Positions 10,240-20,378 of a DNA stretch of 64,000 nucleotides are shown here, piece by piece. A model generated the notes under the pieces. It had not been told where the DNA came from. It did not search any database and worked only from the letters and a program-made list of their open reading frames with translations. The position numbers and the translations under genes are program-made. The first letter of the stretch is position 1; each line of letters opens with the position of its first letter. Origin of the DNA: Paraconiothyrium sp. Pb-2020 (Eukaryota > Ascomycota > Dothideomycetes > Pleosporales > Didymosphaeriaceae); assembly GCA_022419385.1 (NCBI GenBank), contig JAJUBI010000008.1, positions 682,001-746,000 on the forward strand, read 5' to 3'.

Positions 10240-11980
10240 TGTGGTGATTCTGTGAAGCTTTGTATTGCTTTGCTTCGGTGAATTATCTGACAAAGTTCGA
10301 AATGTTGGTATTGCTGGTGGTTGCACTTGTAGCTTGTATTCTGATGAAGAGACATCTTCGCACAACCCGTATATTTATATATACAAACTCATTTGATATC
10401 ATATTTGTGACGTCTGGTCATCTGATATTTGGTAATGACCAGATGCTTGTCGCTGATTCGTGCAAGTTCCACGAACCGAACCAATGAACGCGCGAAGCTT
10501 CCCGGACTTTGCCGAAGGTGCTAGAATAAGCGAGCAGCTACCAGAATGTCAACCACCCATCATTGCAATTGTGACACCATTCCTGACTCGAGCGGCCCCT
10601 GATGTCCATTGTAGGCAAGCGACGTCGCGCGTAAAAGCAAACTGCTTCTTTAATATTAGCCTTGCGCGGGGCCACAGTGGGTATGGCGCGCTGTGGCTAG
10701 TATGCGTGGACGACCAGTGACCCGACAAGCACTTGAAACATGGTTTCCTGCCTGCTGGTCGTCCTTCACATAGAATATGACCATCCGTTTCGATGCTATC
10801 GTTTCCGGGATCCTCCATTGACTCTATACAGAACGCTTTGCCTCAATTTGGTTCACTATGCAACTTGGGGGCCACCGAACATTAGGTACCTAGGGACCCA
10901 TGTATTGCTCACTCGCATCGGAGACGTTCTGCGTGCGGCGGTATTCCTGGGCCATCGTTCATCTCCAACGCCAGGACGAGAAAAGTACATCAAAGTCATC
11001 TAGTATGGGATGTTATCCGTTCCATCGGCTTGCCTTGCAACCCAACTTGGCGCCCAGATGTGGGAGGCTGCTCATCGCGTCGATACCACGCTAGTGCGAG
11101 GTGCTACTGAACGGAAATGGAAAAACATCCACAGCAGAGATGCACATCTTACACGTAATGTGCAACGTCTACAAACGTAGTACGAGCAGGAAGCCACAAA
11201 GGGAACGTGTGAGAAAAGTCAGAAGAAACGACGCTAACGTTAGTGATTCCACTGCATTGGACCATTGTTCTCGAAATGCACGAACTTACAGATTATTTGG
11301 ACCCGCGTGTGGGAGTTGGCAACGCGTTTCAAATAGCTGACATCTCGTAACACCAGAGCCACAATGTGCCTTGTGCATGAGCTGGGCTCACAGCGCAATT
11401 TCGTCTCCGCCTTTCACCAATCTTGGGCTAGAGCAATTTGTTGATCCGCCCCCGGAGGCCAGGACAGCGGGCAGAGGCCTGATTTCGTGCAGCACTCCCT
11501 TCACGGCCACGGCACTGGTCCGCGGCACTGGTATCAAAGCGTGGCCAAAAGAGGTCTTTTCCTTCCATCTTGCATGCCATGTTGTTCCACCGACCTCCTT
11601 GATGGAGAGCGTGCAGGGGCAAGATGCTTATCATCATGTAGATCGATGGCCGAGGCACGACAATGAGCCTTGGCTGCATCTTGGCTCCTTCCATGTTGTT
11701 GCTCCCATCTGCAAAACACCTGCCGCACGCGTACTAGCGCTGCCTTGGCAGCATGCTTACACAGGAACAATCCTACCACCACCTTGTCGCCACTTACTCC
11801 TACGCTTCCAGCCGACTACGCTAACTTTTGAACCTTGTTCGACGGTTCCTGGAACCATGTGTCTTAGGCAGTCTCCATGGCTTCTGAATAGTATAAAACG
11901 GCCTCCTTCGGCCTCCTCTTCTTTTTACCGGTCCCTGTTGCTCCACCTGAAGGACGACAGCTGAATTGCGCCCAGCCAAG
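10240..11980. other. Long divergent intergenic region
   Basis: About 1.7 kb between two divergent genes. A 197-codon plus-strand frame at 11371-11964 exists but has poor protein character (Pro/His/Ser/Cys mixture) and overlaps the promoter of the peptidase gene, so it is not called. The distal part is pyrimidine-rich. Confidence 0.4.
11892..11898 (+). promoter_or_regulatory. TATA box of the M13 peptidase gene
   Basis: TATAAAA lies 89 bases before the start codon at 11981 and is followed by a CT-rich leader (CCTCCTTCGGCCTCCTC), a standard arrangement for a well-expressed fungal secretory gene. Confidence 0.5.
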
Positions 11981-14360
11981 ATGGTGTACAATGGATCGTC
12001 GTCACCAACGTCCAGCCGGAAGATACTGCTAGCTTCCGTAGCTCTGCTCAGCAGTGTCGTCGCCTCGCCTCTCAGCGGGAGCCAACGTCCGCGTATGTAC
12101 GACGCACTTTTCAAGAGTCGAAGCTAATACTCCAATTAGTCGCTGGTGTTTCAAAGCGTAGCACACATTCATACTCCCGGCCGCCTCCATTGGTGGGATC
12201 ATGGTCGTCCTCCCGTGCAATTCGCCGCCAAGATGAAGACGTCTGTGACACCGAATCCTGCAAATCGTTTGCGGATTCGGTCATTGCCGGCCGTGCAGAA
12301 AATTACACAGATATCGATCCGTGTGAGGACTTTGCCACTTACACTTGTGCTGGGTGGTGGGCGAGTCATGACTTCAGAGCCGACCAGTCAAGTAAGTTCA
12401 TGCTTGCAACGCATAAGCGATAGCCGAATTAGAACTGACTGCTGTTCCAGACATTGGTGTTCTGTCTGTCATGTCCGACGTCAACACTGCGCTGATGAGG
12501 ACGATTCTGGAATCTCCCTACCCGTCCAACACCACCATTAACAGCACCTATTCTACTGGCGATGCCGAAAGTCTGGATGAGCAGAATTTCGACAAGATGA
12601 TCGCTGCCTATGACTCGTGCATGGATATAGATGCTATCGACGAAGCAGGTGCTAAGCCCCTGCAGGATATCCTGGGTGCTTTCGATACGCTCGCTTCAGG
12701 AAATGGAACCGACCTCACTGACAAGCTTATCTGGGTCCAAAAGTATGGTGGCAGCGGCATTGTTCAAGCAACCACAACTGCGGATGACAAGAACCCCAAC
12801 ATTACTACAATTGCTCTAGGGACTGGGCTGCTTGGGCTCGATGCCAAAGAATATTACACTGATGACGAGGCCATTGCCAACTATACAACTGCTATTGTTG
12901 GCATGTTTGACAATCTGTACGGCGAGGACAAGCATGACTCTAACGCGAAGACCGCTGATGCGATCGTCACACTCGAGAAAGCGCTGGCCAACGCTTCTCC
13001 CGATGCTTCAGAAGCCGGTGACGTTGAGTACTACTACAACCCAACCCCCATCGCTGAGGCCGACGATCTGCTACCCGAGATCTCGTTCTCTCGCTTGATC
13101 AAAGCGTTCGCTCCGAGTAATTATACCGTTGGCGACGTTATCGTTTATACGCCTGACTACTTCCCGGCCGTATCATCAATCCTCAAGAACAGTACGACTG
13201 AAACCGTCAACGCTTATCTGGATTGGGTACTGATCCAGACCTGGGCAACCCGTCTTTCAAACAACGTTAGCGCTCCATACCGCCGCCTTCAAAACGAACT
13301 GCAAGGCAAAGATCCTGAAGCCATCGCAGAGCGCTGGAGGACATGCTTCAGTGACGTGGATACCAACCTGCCATGGATCGAGAGCGCATTCTTTGTCCGT
13401 GAAGCTTTCAGTCCGGAGGCTAAGACTTTCGGCGAACGCATCATCACAGATGTTGAAGACGTTTTCAAGGCCAAGCTAAAGACATATGAGTGGATGAGTG
13501 ATGAGGTCAAAGAGTTGGCCATCCAGAAAATTCTCAACATGGTTGAGAAGATCGGTTACCCTGACATCTCTCCCAATGTTCAGGATCCCAAAGCACTAGC
13601 CGACTTCTACGCGACCCTGAATGTGACAGACTCCTTCTTCGAGAACGGTCTCGCGTACAATAACTTCACCCTTGCTGGAACCTGGGGCGATTTGAACCAT
13701 CCCACCGACAAGAACCGGTGGTTCATGACTGCGCCTACAGTCAACGCCTACTTCAACCCGCCATCCAACGAGATCGCTTTTCCTGCCGGTATCATGCAAC
13801 AGCCTTTGTTCAACCTAGACCTTCCGGAATACGTTTCTTACGGTGCCTTTGGAGCCGTTGCTGGACACGAACTTACACACGCTTTCGATAGCTCGGGCTC
13901 TCACTACGACGAGAACGGTGCCTACCGTGACTGGTGGGACAATGCCACTCTTGCCGCCTTCGAGAACAAGACGCAGTGTTTCATCGATCAATTCTCCAAA
14001 TACAGCATAACAACGCCCGCTGGCGAGCAGCTCCACATCAACGGAGAGCTGACCCAGGGTGAGAATGTTGCTGACACTGGCGGTCTGTCGGCTTCTTTCG
14101 CTGCCTGGCAGAAGAGGAACGCAGCGGAGCCTAATCAGCTCCTTCCTGGCCTCGAGGAGTACACTCGTGAGCAGCTCTTCTACCTCTCCTTCGGTGGTGT
14201 CTGGTGTGGAGAGAGGAGGCCCGCCGAGGCCGTGCGTAGGATCTACTCTGACCCACACTCGCCACCCAACGTCCGTATCCTGGGTACGGTTGCAAACCAG
14301 AGGGGTTTCAAGGAGGCGTTCAAGTGCGCCAATAAGGAGCCAGCTTGCGAACTGTGGTAG
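11981..14360 (+). CDS. Secreted M13-family (neprilysin-like) zinc metallopeptidase
   Basis: Exons 11981-12092, 12140-12391 and 12451-14360 encode 757 residues, typical for the family; both introns are phase 1. The N-terminus carries a hydrophobic segment (KILLASVALLSSVVAS) that reads as a signal peptide or signal anchor. The N-terminal M13 domain begins DVCDTESCKSFA and includes the DPCEDFATYTCAGWW block with conserved cysteines. The catalytic zinc motif HELTHAF is at about residues 594-600 and the third ligand motif GENVADTGG at about 658-666. The chain ends ...CELW, the C-terminal Cys-x-x-Trp of M13 enzymes. Several N-x-S/T sites suit an extracellular glycoprotein. It should cleave peptides on the amino side of hydrophobic residues outside the cell or at the cell surface; natural substrates are unknown. 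Confidence 0.93.
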
Positions 14361-14639
14361 TTGGTTCGGGGTTCCTATTATCATTCTTAGAGAACATCAA
14401 AATCAATCAATTTCAAAGTCATACATCTTCTGTCCCAGTCTCGTGAAAACAAACACGATTTACCGTGCAATTCACTTTTGGACATGAGGGTATGCGCTCT
14501 TGGCGCCATAGTTGGTTCGGTAATGTGCGCATGGGGCTATCGCATATCCGGGCCAGCTTCGAAGTCTCTAATTGCATTATATAACGTGGTGTTTTTGAAG
14601 ATGCAATCAGGCCTCAATGTCTGCGGTATGACCTACGAC

Positions 14640-14965
14640 CTATTTTCCGTATGCGCTGCCATACACGCTGTTTAAGTATGCGATTCCTTCCGCCCTCCAC
14701 GTGTCCAGCTCTGGCTTACTCGTCCCATTGACATCAAACGCAAAATCCTCCGCATATCCCGTCTCGCCATCCGCATACACAGGCCACTTCGCGACTTCTT
14801 TCTGTCCATGGCCGTTGGGGTCACCATCAACAAAGAAGCTCGCCCACATTGAGCTTACAAGCTTGGCCAAACGTTGGTAATTCTCCGGTATCGCCCATTT
14901 ACCTTCATTACTAATGCGATCAAGATTGTAGAAGACATACGCAACCTCAACCCAGTGATTAAACG
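14640..14965 (-). pseudogene. C-terminal remnant of a type-B carboxylesterase/lipase
   Basis: The frame from a TGCAG acceptor at 14966-14970 to the TAA/stop at 14640 gives about 108 residues resembling the C-terminus of fungal type-B carboxylesterases: AAFNHWVEVAYVFYNL (where the catalytic His region lies in the family), then LVSSMWASFFVDGDPNG, then WPVY and a final Trp/Tyr-rich helix. A whole enzyme needs about 550 residues, but the next 650 bases upstream do not contain the nucleophile motif GxSxG in any frame, and the following gene starts from 16913. So the catalytic core is missing here. It is either the end of a gene broken by deletion or a degenerate copy. It is convergent with the M13 gene. 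Confidence 0.6.
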
Positions 14966-15634
14966 CTGCATTATTTATTTACGATGTTCTACCTCCCCAT
15001 CCATCAAGCCTTCAAACTGCGACTTTGGCGACAGGTCCGAACTTCCCAATGCCGTTGTCATCTCTGTGCAAGAACTCTATCGGCCCCTGATGGTCCTCCA
15101 CATAGCCTACACCTCCCACTGCTTTGTAGTAACCCGCCAGCTTCAGGATGTCGTCTGGAAGGCCTCGCGCAATTTCCAGTGGTGTTGACAAAACCTCGTC
15201 CCTGATGACACTGCTGGATTGAGCACATTTTCAATACCCAGTTGCGTCATACAATTCATGTCTGTCTTGATCTTCCTATTCTTGACGACAGTCCCGGGAT
15301 GATCGAGGTTTTCCATGATGATGATCTTTACCCGGTCAATCGAGTCTACTGGAGCAGATTCATTCAAAACAATAGCCAAATCAAGTCGTACGGGGCATAA
15401 GATCGTACGTTTTGAAGGTGACTGTGGAAAAATGTATACATGAACTACTATCGGCCACAGAGATCTATGTGACATGTATACGACTGGTTCGGTTGACACG
15501 CGTTCGACCAACATCATATCCTTCTCGACTGCTCAATTCAATATACACTGAGGGCTCGCCTCAAGTAAAGATAACTTCCCGCCTGAAGTAAGACCTAATC
15601 CAAAGTTCCGGAACCCCTCTGTCCATCTATCGCT
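14966..15634. other. Degenerate coding-like stretch
   Basis: On the minus strand two runs have coding character in different frames: about 15060-15220 (LEIARGLPDDILKLAGYY, then GPIEFLHRDDNGIGKFGPVA, ending in TGA) and about 15230-15380 (SIDRVKIIIMENLDHPG). They are separated by frame changes and stops and have no start codon. This looks like a decayed gene, perhaps part of the carboxylesterase remnant, but I could not match it to that family. Confidence 0.3.
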
Positions 15635-16913
15635 CTAGCATGTCCAGCCCATGTCGCCATTGCGGGATCCGTTCTCGTAACCTTCGTTCAATTAGTTTCC
15701 GTTTCGTGTGGTAGTTATTATCACAACACATACCCTTTTCCTTGCCATTACCCAAGGTGCAAGCATGATCTCCACCGTCATTGTCATCGCACGACCAAGA
15801 TTGGTCACCGTAATCGAAGGAAACAAAATCGGCATCATCACCACCAGAATGCAATTCTAGCGTGACAGGGAGTCTCGAGGTGATGCTGAGGTTGCCCTCA
15901 TCATCAACTTCCTGGTGCTGTACCGTCGTGATCTGGTTGCCAGCGCCATCGTAAATGATCACATCGAAAGCGTACTTTCCTCCGTTTCCAAACTCGTTGC
16001 GCTGGTATTGCGAAACATGGGCGGTGCCTTCTACGTGTCAGTATGGGTTTCCAAATGAGTCCACTTGCTGTATGAGACTTACACCATCCTGGCTCATATC
16101 CGTCTCCCGCGTAATCCTCGCCGTAGTTGGACATGCCGAAAAGCGAGTTTGCGTTCAACTTGGGAATTCCACAGGTCCAGGTAATAGACTGATACGCGCC
16201 ATTATGTGCCTTCTTACAAACGTTGCCTTCAATAGAGCCTCCCTGGGCATCAATGACGGCCTGGATGTCCAAAGGCTCCCAGTCGTTGATACCTGCGACC
16301 TTGAGGACGGGGTGGTGGAGCCTAGAAGACCCAAATCAGTCATCCATCATTGAGCCTGATGGGATGATCGAGTAACACTTACCCGTCTTCAGTGTTGCCA
16401 TCAACACCGCCAGCTTGGGTGAATGTAACAGAAAAGTCACCAAGCTCATCGTCGTGCATAAACTGTTCGCCACCCTTGTAGCACACATTCCAGGCATCAT
16501 TCACGACGTGGCCGATTTCGTCCTGGCCTTTGAGCGTATCACTACCTCCGCACCATAGGAAGGCCTTGCAGTTGGCTCCATTGGAGGTGACGAGAGTCAT
16601 TTTGCAAGTATCAGGGACCTGGATGTTCTGCAGTCTTCAAGTCAGTTTGTTCCAGTGCAAGTCATCTCAATTGACAAAATCTGTATCCGCATGTCCTTAG
16701 GCAGCTGGAAGGAACACCCACATAAGCATTGATGTCCCTCAGGTAATCCTTTACCGCTGCGGCCAGCTGTCCAACGTTAGACCCCCAGACAGCGATATTC
16801 ATCCTCTTTGCAAGGCCATGGATCGGTGAGGCTGTTCCCCCCGATATGGTCAATGCAATCGCACCAATAGCAGCGGCAGCGGGGACGCTTTTCCTTGCTG
16901 AAAGCCAGACCAT
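15635..16913 (-). CDS. Secreted Cys-containing protein of unknown function
   Basis: Five exons, complement of 15635-15681, 15734-16027, 16083-16321, 16383-16627 and 16722-16913, encode 338 residues; every intron is short (52-94 nt) and all phases agree. The N-terminus is a signal peptide (VPAAAAIGAIALTISGGTAS) followed by a possible Lys-Arg processing site (GLAKRMN). The mature chain is rich in Gly, Asp and Asn with about a dozen cysteines (CKMTLVTSNGANCKAFLWC), and the last codon before the stop is Cys (GDMGWTC). I do not recognise a catalytic motif. The profile, an extracellular disulphide-bonded protein, suits a cell-wall-associated protein or an effector, but this is inference. TATATATATA at about 17024-17033, about 110 bases upstream, may be its TATA element. 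Confidence 0.85.
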
Positions 16914-17678
16914 GTTGAGAGCTATTGTAGTCGAACGAGTGATGCAACGTATCGAAGAAGAACGAACTATGTGAACGAGGTGGAGAGTGTTCGATGAGAA
17001 GCATAACTTCGGCCTACGTATCTGTATATATATATTCACTTAGATGTCACCAAATCTCTCATGCCGTTGTGGACCGTCAGATCATTACGTAGACCAGGAG
17101 CGTCTGCCGTCCAAATCAGACAACTTCGCCTTGCATCCAACAGACCTACCTTAGAGCCCACTGTTTCTAGTCAACCCCTTTGGGGGCTTGAAACTAGCGA
17201 TAGTGTACTTGGCGAGACGCCTACACAGTGACATGCTATGACGCAGCCACCGGAGAGCTGTAACTTGGAGATAATCTTGTACTGTTCGCATACACAGCCA
17301 ATTGGCTCATGCATTGAGAATGGAGGTAAGGTTTTGAGTTTCATGTTACGTATGTAGTAGCATTGTAAGAAGGGGATAACAAAGTATACATACTTGGCAG
17401 CTTAGATAGGTACTTCGTAAGGTTTCAGATCGTCCGCTACGGATGTAGCAACCAGTAGTCGGTCGCCAATTTTTCTAGACTGAACCGCAATGAGGCCCTT
17501 GCAAGCTTGGCTGTGGCGTCAACATACACAGGTCGTCCGAAGGTGCACCCAGTAACTCCCTGCCGTGGGATACTGCAGCTTCGTCATCCCCTTCAGGTTC
17601 CCAATTGAAGTGGGGTCGTGGCACTGCCACGTTGATTGTGATCTCCTCAGTACTGTAGTCGGCGACCAGGCACAGCTA
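16914..17678. other. Intergenic region before the inverted-repeat element
   Basis: No credible gene. The first 120 bases are the promoter of the secreted protein gene; the rest has no coding-like frame. Confidence 0.45.
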
Positions 17679-18167
17679 AGAGCCTGTTCAGTGAGCGATC
17701 TACGACCTATGACTAGGCTCAATAAGGCAGCTCCGGTGTAGGTGAAAAGACTGTTCAGTCATAAATCTATAAAACCAGACTTTATAAGATACACTTGTGG
17801 GTAATCTATACGCTAGAGCCGAGCTCTCGGCCTGTGTAAATAGGCCAATAAGGAGCTTAGTCTATGCCAAGTTTAACGATAGATAGGACACCTCCTTAAA
17901 GCTGCTGTCCTACTCGTAGATCATAGAAAGAGGGATATATAAGAGAGCACGTAAGGGGTAAGAGTAGGTAAGGAGCCTTCCTTGTAAGGGGATTGGACAT
18001 AAGTATTTATCGCAGAGAGGATCCGGTGGAGCTGAAGTGTACCTTGGTACTATTTCTGTGTACCTTGGTACTGTTCCCGTACGGTTCCAAATATGAACAG
18101 TCATCCGACCGAGCCGAAATCTATAGATCAATTACCTATAGCCGTAAAATCTGACTGAACAGGCTCT
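17679..18167. mobile_element. MITE-like element with 14-bp terminal inverted repeats
   Basis: The sequence AGAGCCTGTTCAGT at 17679-17692 recurs as its exact reverse complement ACTGAACAGGCTCT at 18154-18167, bounding 489 bp. A second, partial copy of the end (CTGTTCAGTCA) lies inside at about 17749-17759 and matches the right end (TGTTCAGTCA when reversed) better than the outer left end does. The interior is AT-richer, has no transposase, and contains a direct repeat GTGTACCTTGGTACT at about 18037 and 18057. No clear target-site duplication was found; a flanking TA on the left is not mirrored on the right. It fits a non-autonomous DNA transposon, but copy number elsewhere in the genome cannot be seen here. 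Confidence 0.6.
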
Positions 18168-19135
18168 AAAGCCGTGTTGTACGACTATGGTGGAAATAAG
18201 TGCATTCAGCAACAGCCAATCATGAATGTTGCCTCTTTATGGTATCATCGCTGGTCGGATAAATTGAAGCTGAGTCTTATGCTACACTTCGAGAACTCTT
18301 CCTATTGACCGCATTTGAGAACACAGTTGTCAGACCCGCAACACCCGTGTATTCTACTCTGGAAGGTACCAACAGTAGCCGTGTGAGCCGCTTAGCCGAT
18401 TAGGCCTCCGCCAAGCGTTCAGGCCAGCCATGCCCCACAACTCTCTCCACGTGGGAGACGTCATACTTAAACATAGCAACATGCTCAAGCGCATTTTTGG
18501 GGAGATGGGTCGACACTTTCAGGACGCGTCTGGTTTGGGGTAGGGTGGCGCGTCCACTTATCTAGGTATTCACGGGAGGCCCGTGCTTGACTGGGAGATA
18601 GCGGAGAAGGGATTCACCACCTCAATCTTCATCGCATTCACCGTACTTAAAGACGCATTGCTATGGCTACAGACGCTTCGGCCTGTATTTCTTTGTTCGA
18701 GCCTTGTTACTGTGATTTGTTACAGCAACGACAAACTGCGTGCGGTGGAGGAAAATATACCTTGAGCATGTGAGGTATCGTTATAACCACCGGCGTTAGC
18801 GCTATATACGAACTGTATATGGACGGTCCTTGGCTCTCCTAATCCCGCGAATGCAGCCCTGAGAATCGCAGACCCCTGTTTGTGCGGGGTACAGCAATTC
18901 GTGGGGATGGACTCGTATGTCAAGGGCTCTGGCGATCATAAGAGCTTTATGTTGACGGCGATGCGCTAATAAAGGACAATAGCAATCTACCTCGGACACA
19001 GTGTCGGGATAACTTACACCGCACCTACTCGTACATCGACTTGGCGGATTTTTCGAAGTTACATAAGACGATGGCAATGCTGGGACGGAGAATGCATCTA
19101 TATCACAGAGGCTCTCACCAACGTCTCTATCCGAG
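18168..19135. other. Intergenic region before pectate lyase
   Basis: No credible gene on either strand; minus-strand open frames that run into 19.5 kb are shadows of the pectate lyase. The upstream regulatory sequences of the pectate lyase should lie here. Confidence 0.4.
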
Positions 19136-20134
19136 ATGCGACGATCTTTCTTTTTCGTCGCAGCTGGGCTCACGGCACTCGTCACATGCTCGCCAGTCGA
19201 CCCGTCAGAACTCGCACCTCTCTCCAGACGGGCAGATACCTCTTGCACCGCAGCAGCAGATGGCTTTGCTTCCTTGAACGGCGGTACGACCGGTGGAGCA
19301 GGAGGGACCGTTGTCACCGTGAGTACGCAAGCCGACCTTGAGAAGTACGCCAAAGCCAGCGGCAAATATATCATCAAAGTCAAGGGCAAGATTACGATCA
19401 GCCCCAAAGGCACCGAGATTCCGATCTCTTCTGATAAAACTATCCACGGCCTAGGCGCAACAGGAGAGATCTTTGAGGGAGGCTTCGGTCTGAGCTCCGG
19501 CGTGAAGAACGTTATCATCCGCAATTTGAAGATTGGAAACACTTATGACGGCGATCCAGATGGCAAGACCCATGACTGGGATGGCATCCAGGCGGATACC
19601 GCGAACAACATTTGGGTCGATCACTGCATCTTCGAGCGCGGTGCCGACGGACTCATCGACAGCCGCAAAGATACTAACTACTTGACAGTGTCCAACACCA
19701 TCTTTCGGCACCACAACAAGGCCTTTGGTATCGGTTGGACAGACAATGTGGTCGCGCAGATAACTCTTCACCACAGCTGGTTCCAAAACACCACGCAGCG
19801 CAACCCATCCGCTGACAACATCAAGTACGCTCATTTGTATAACAACTATCTGACTGATGTTACGAGCTATGGGCACTATGCGCGAGGCAAGACGGCGATG
19901 CGGATGGAGAATGTGTACTTCAAAAGCACAAAGAACCCTGTTACAAGGGACGACACCGCAACGCTCGCTGCTTCGGGAAACACTTACTCGGGCACAAGTG
20001 GCACTATCGCGGGCAATTCGGGGACGGTGTTCAAGGCGACAGATTACTACAAGTATACGCTGGACGCGACTGCAAATGTGCCAAGCATCGTGCAAGCTGA
20101 AGCTGGGCCAAAGGCTAGCATTTGCCCTTCATAA
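19136..20134 (+). CDS. Secreted pectate lyase (polysaccharide lyase family 1)
   Basis: An intron-free gene of 332 residues, a normal length. The first 19 residues are a signal peptide (MRRSFFFVAAGLTALVTCS), followed by a short propeptide ending in SRR. The body is a right-handed parallel beta-helix type with the PL1 blocks: NVIIRNLKIG, then HDWDGIQAD, NIWVDHCIF, the calcium-region segment DGLIDSRKDTNYLTVSNT, and QRNPSADN before HLYNNY. It should cleave demethylated pectin by beta-elimination with calcium outside the cell, releasing unsaturated oligogalacturonides. Such genes are usually induced on plant tissue and repressed by glucose, but no regulator site was identified here. It is the clearest sign that the organism feeds on plant material. 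It follows a 970-bp gene-free stretch next to the inverted-repeat element. Confidence 0.93.
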   Translation: MRRSFFFVAAGLTALVTCSPVDPSELAPLSRRADTSCTAAADGFASLNGGTTGGAGGTVVTVSTQADLEKYAKASGKYIIKVKGKITISPKGTEIPISSDKTIHGLGATGEIFEGGFGLSSGVKNVIIRNLKIGNTYDGDPDGKTHDWDGIQADTANNIWVDHCIFERGADGLIDSRKDTNYLTVSNTIFRHHNKAFGIGWTDNVVAQITLHHSWFQNTTQRNPSADNIKYAHLYNNYLTDVTSYGHYARGKTAMRMENVYFKSTKNPVTRDDTATLAASGNTYSGTSGTIAGNSGTVFKATDYYKYTLDATANVPSIVQAEAGPKASICPS

Positions 20135-20378
20135 AGCAGTCCTTGGCGGTACATTGCCAAACAATTTGGATATCAACAAAGCAACGTTTCTCTTTGATGA
20201 ACGCATGTCCATAGCTCGATAGATTGTTCTATGTCACCTTCGAAACCGTTGTCGTTGAATGAACTATCTTTTCGTATCTCCCTAATCCCACTTCCCATCC
20301 GCTCACTTGCAATCACTAGCATGTACATAATTTGACAAGTAGATGGAGAAATGCTAATATTCACGCTAAATACAACAT

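Noticed and set aside
11371..11964. A 197-codon plus-strand open frame before the M13 peptidase
   Set aside because: Its composition is not protein-like, it has no domain, and it runs into the TATA box and leader of the peptidase gene.
17910..18131. A 73-codon frame inside the inverted-repeat element as a possible transposase remnant
   Set aside because: No similarity to transposase motifs and composition is random-like.
18802..19542. A 246-codon minus-strand frame over the pectate lyase start
   Set aside because: It is the shadow of the pectate lyase gene; the plus strand has signal peptide and PL1 motifs.
19451..20095. A 214-codon minus-strand frame inside the pectate lyase gene
   Set aside because: Antisense shadow, no protein features.
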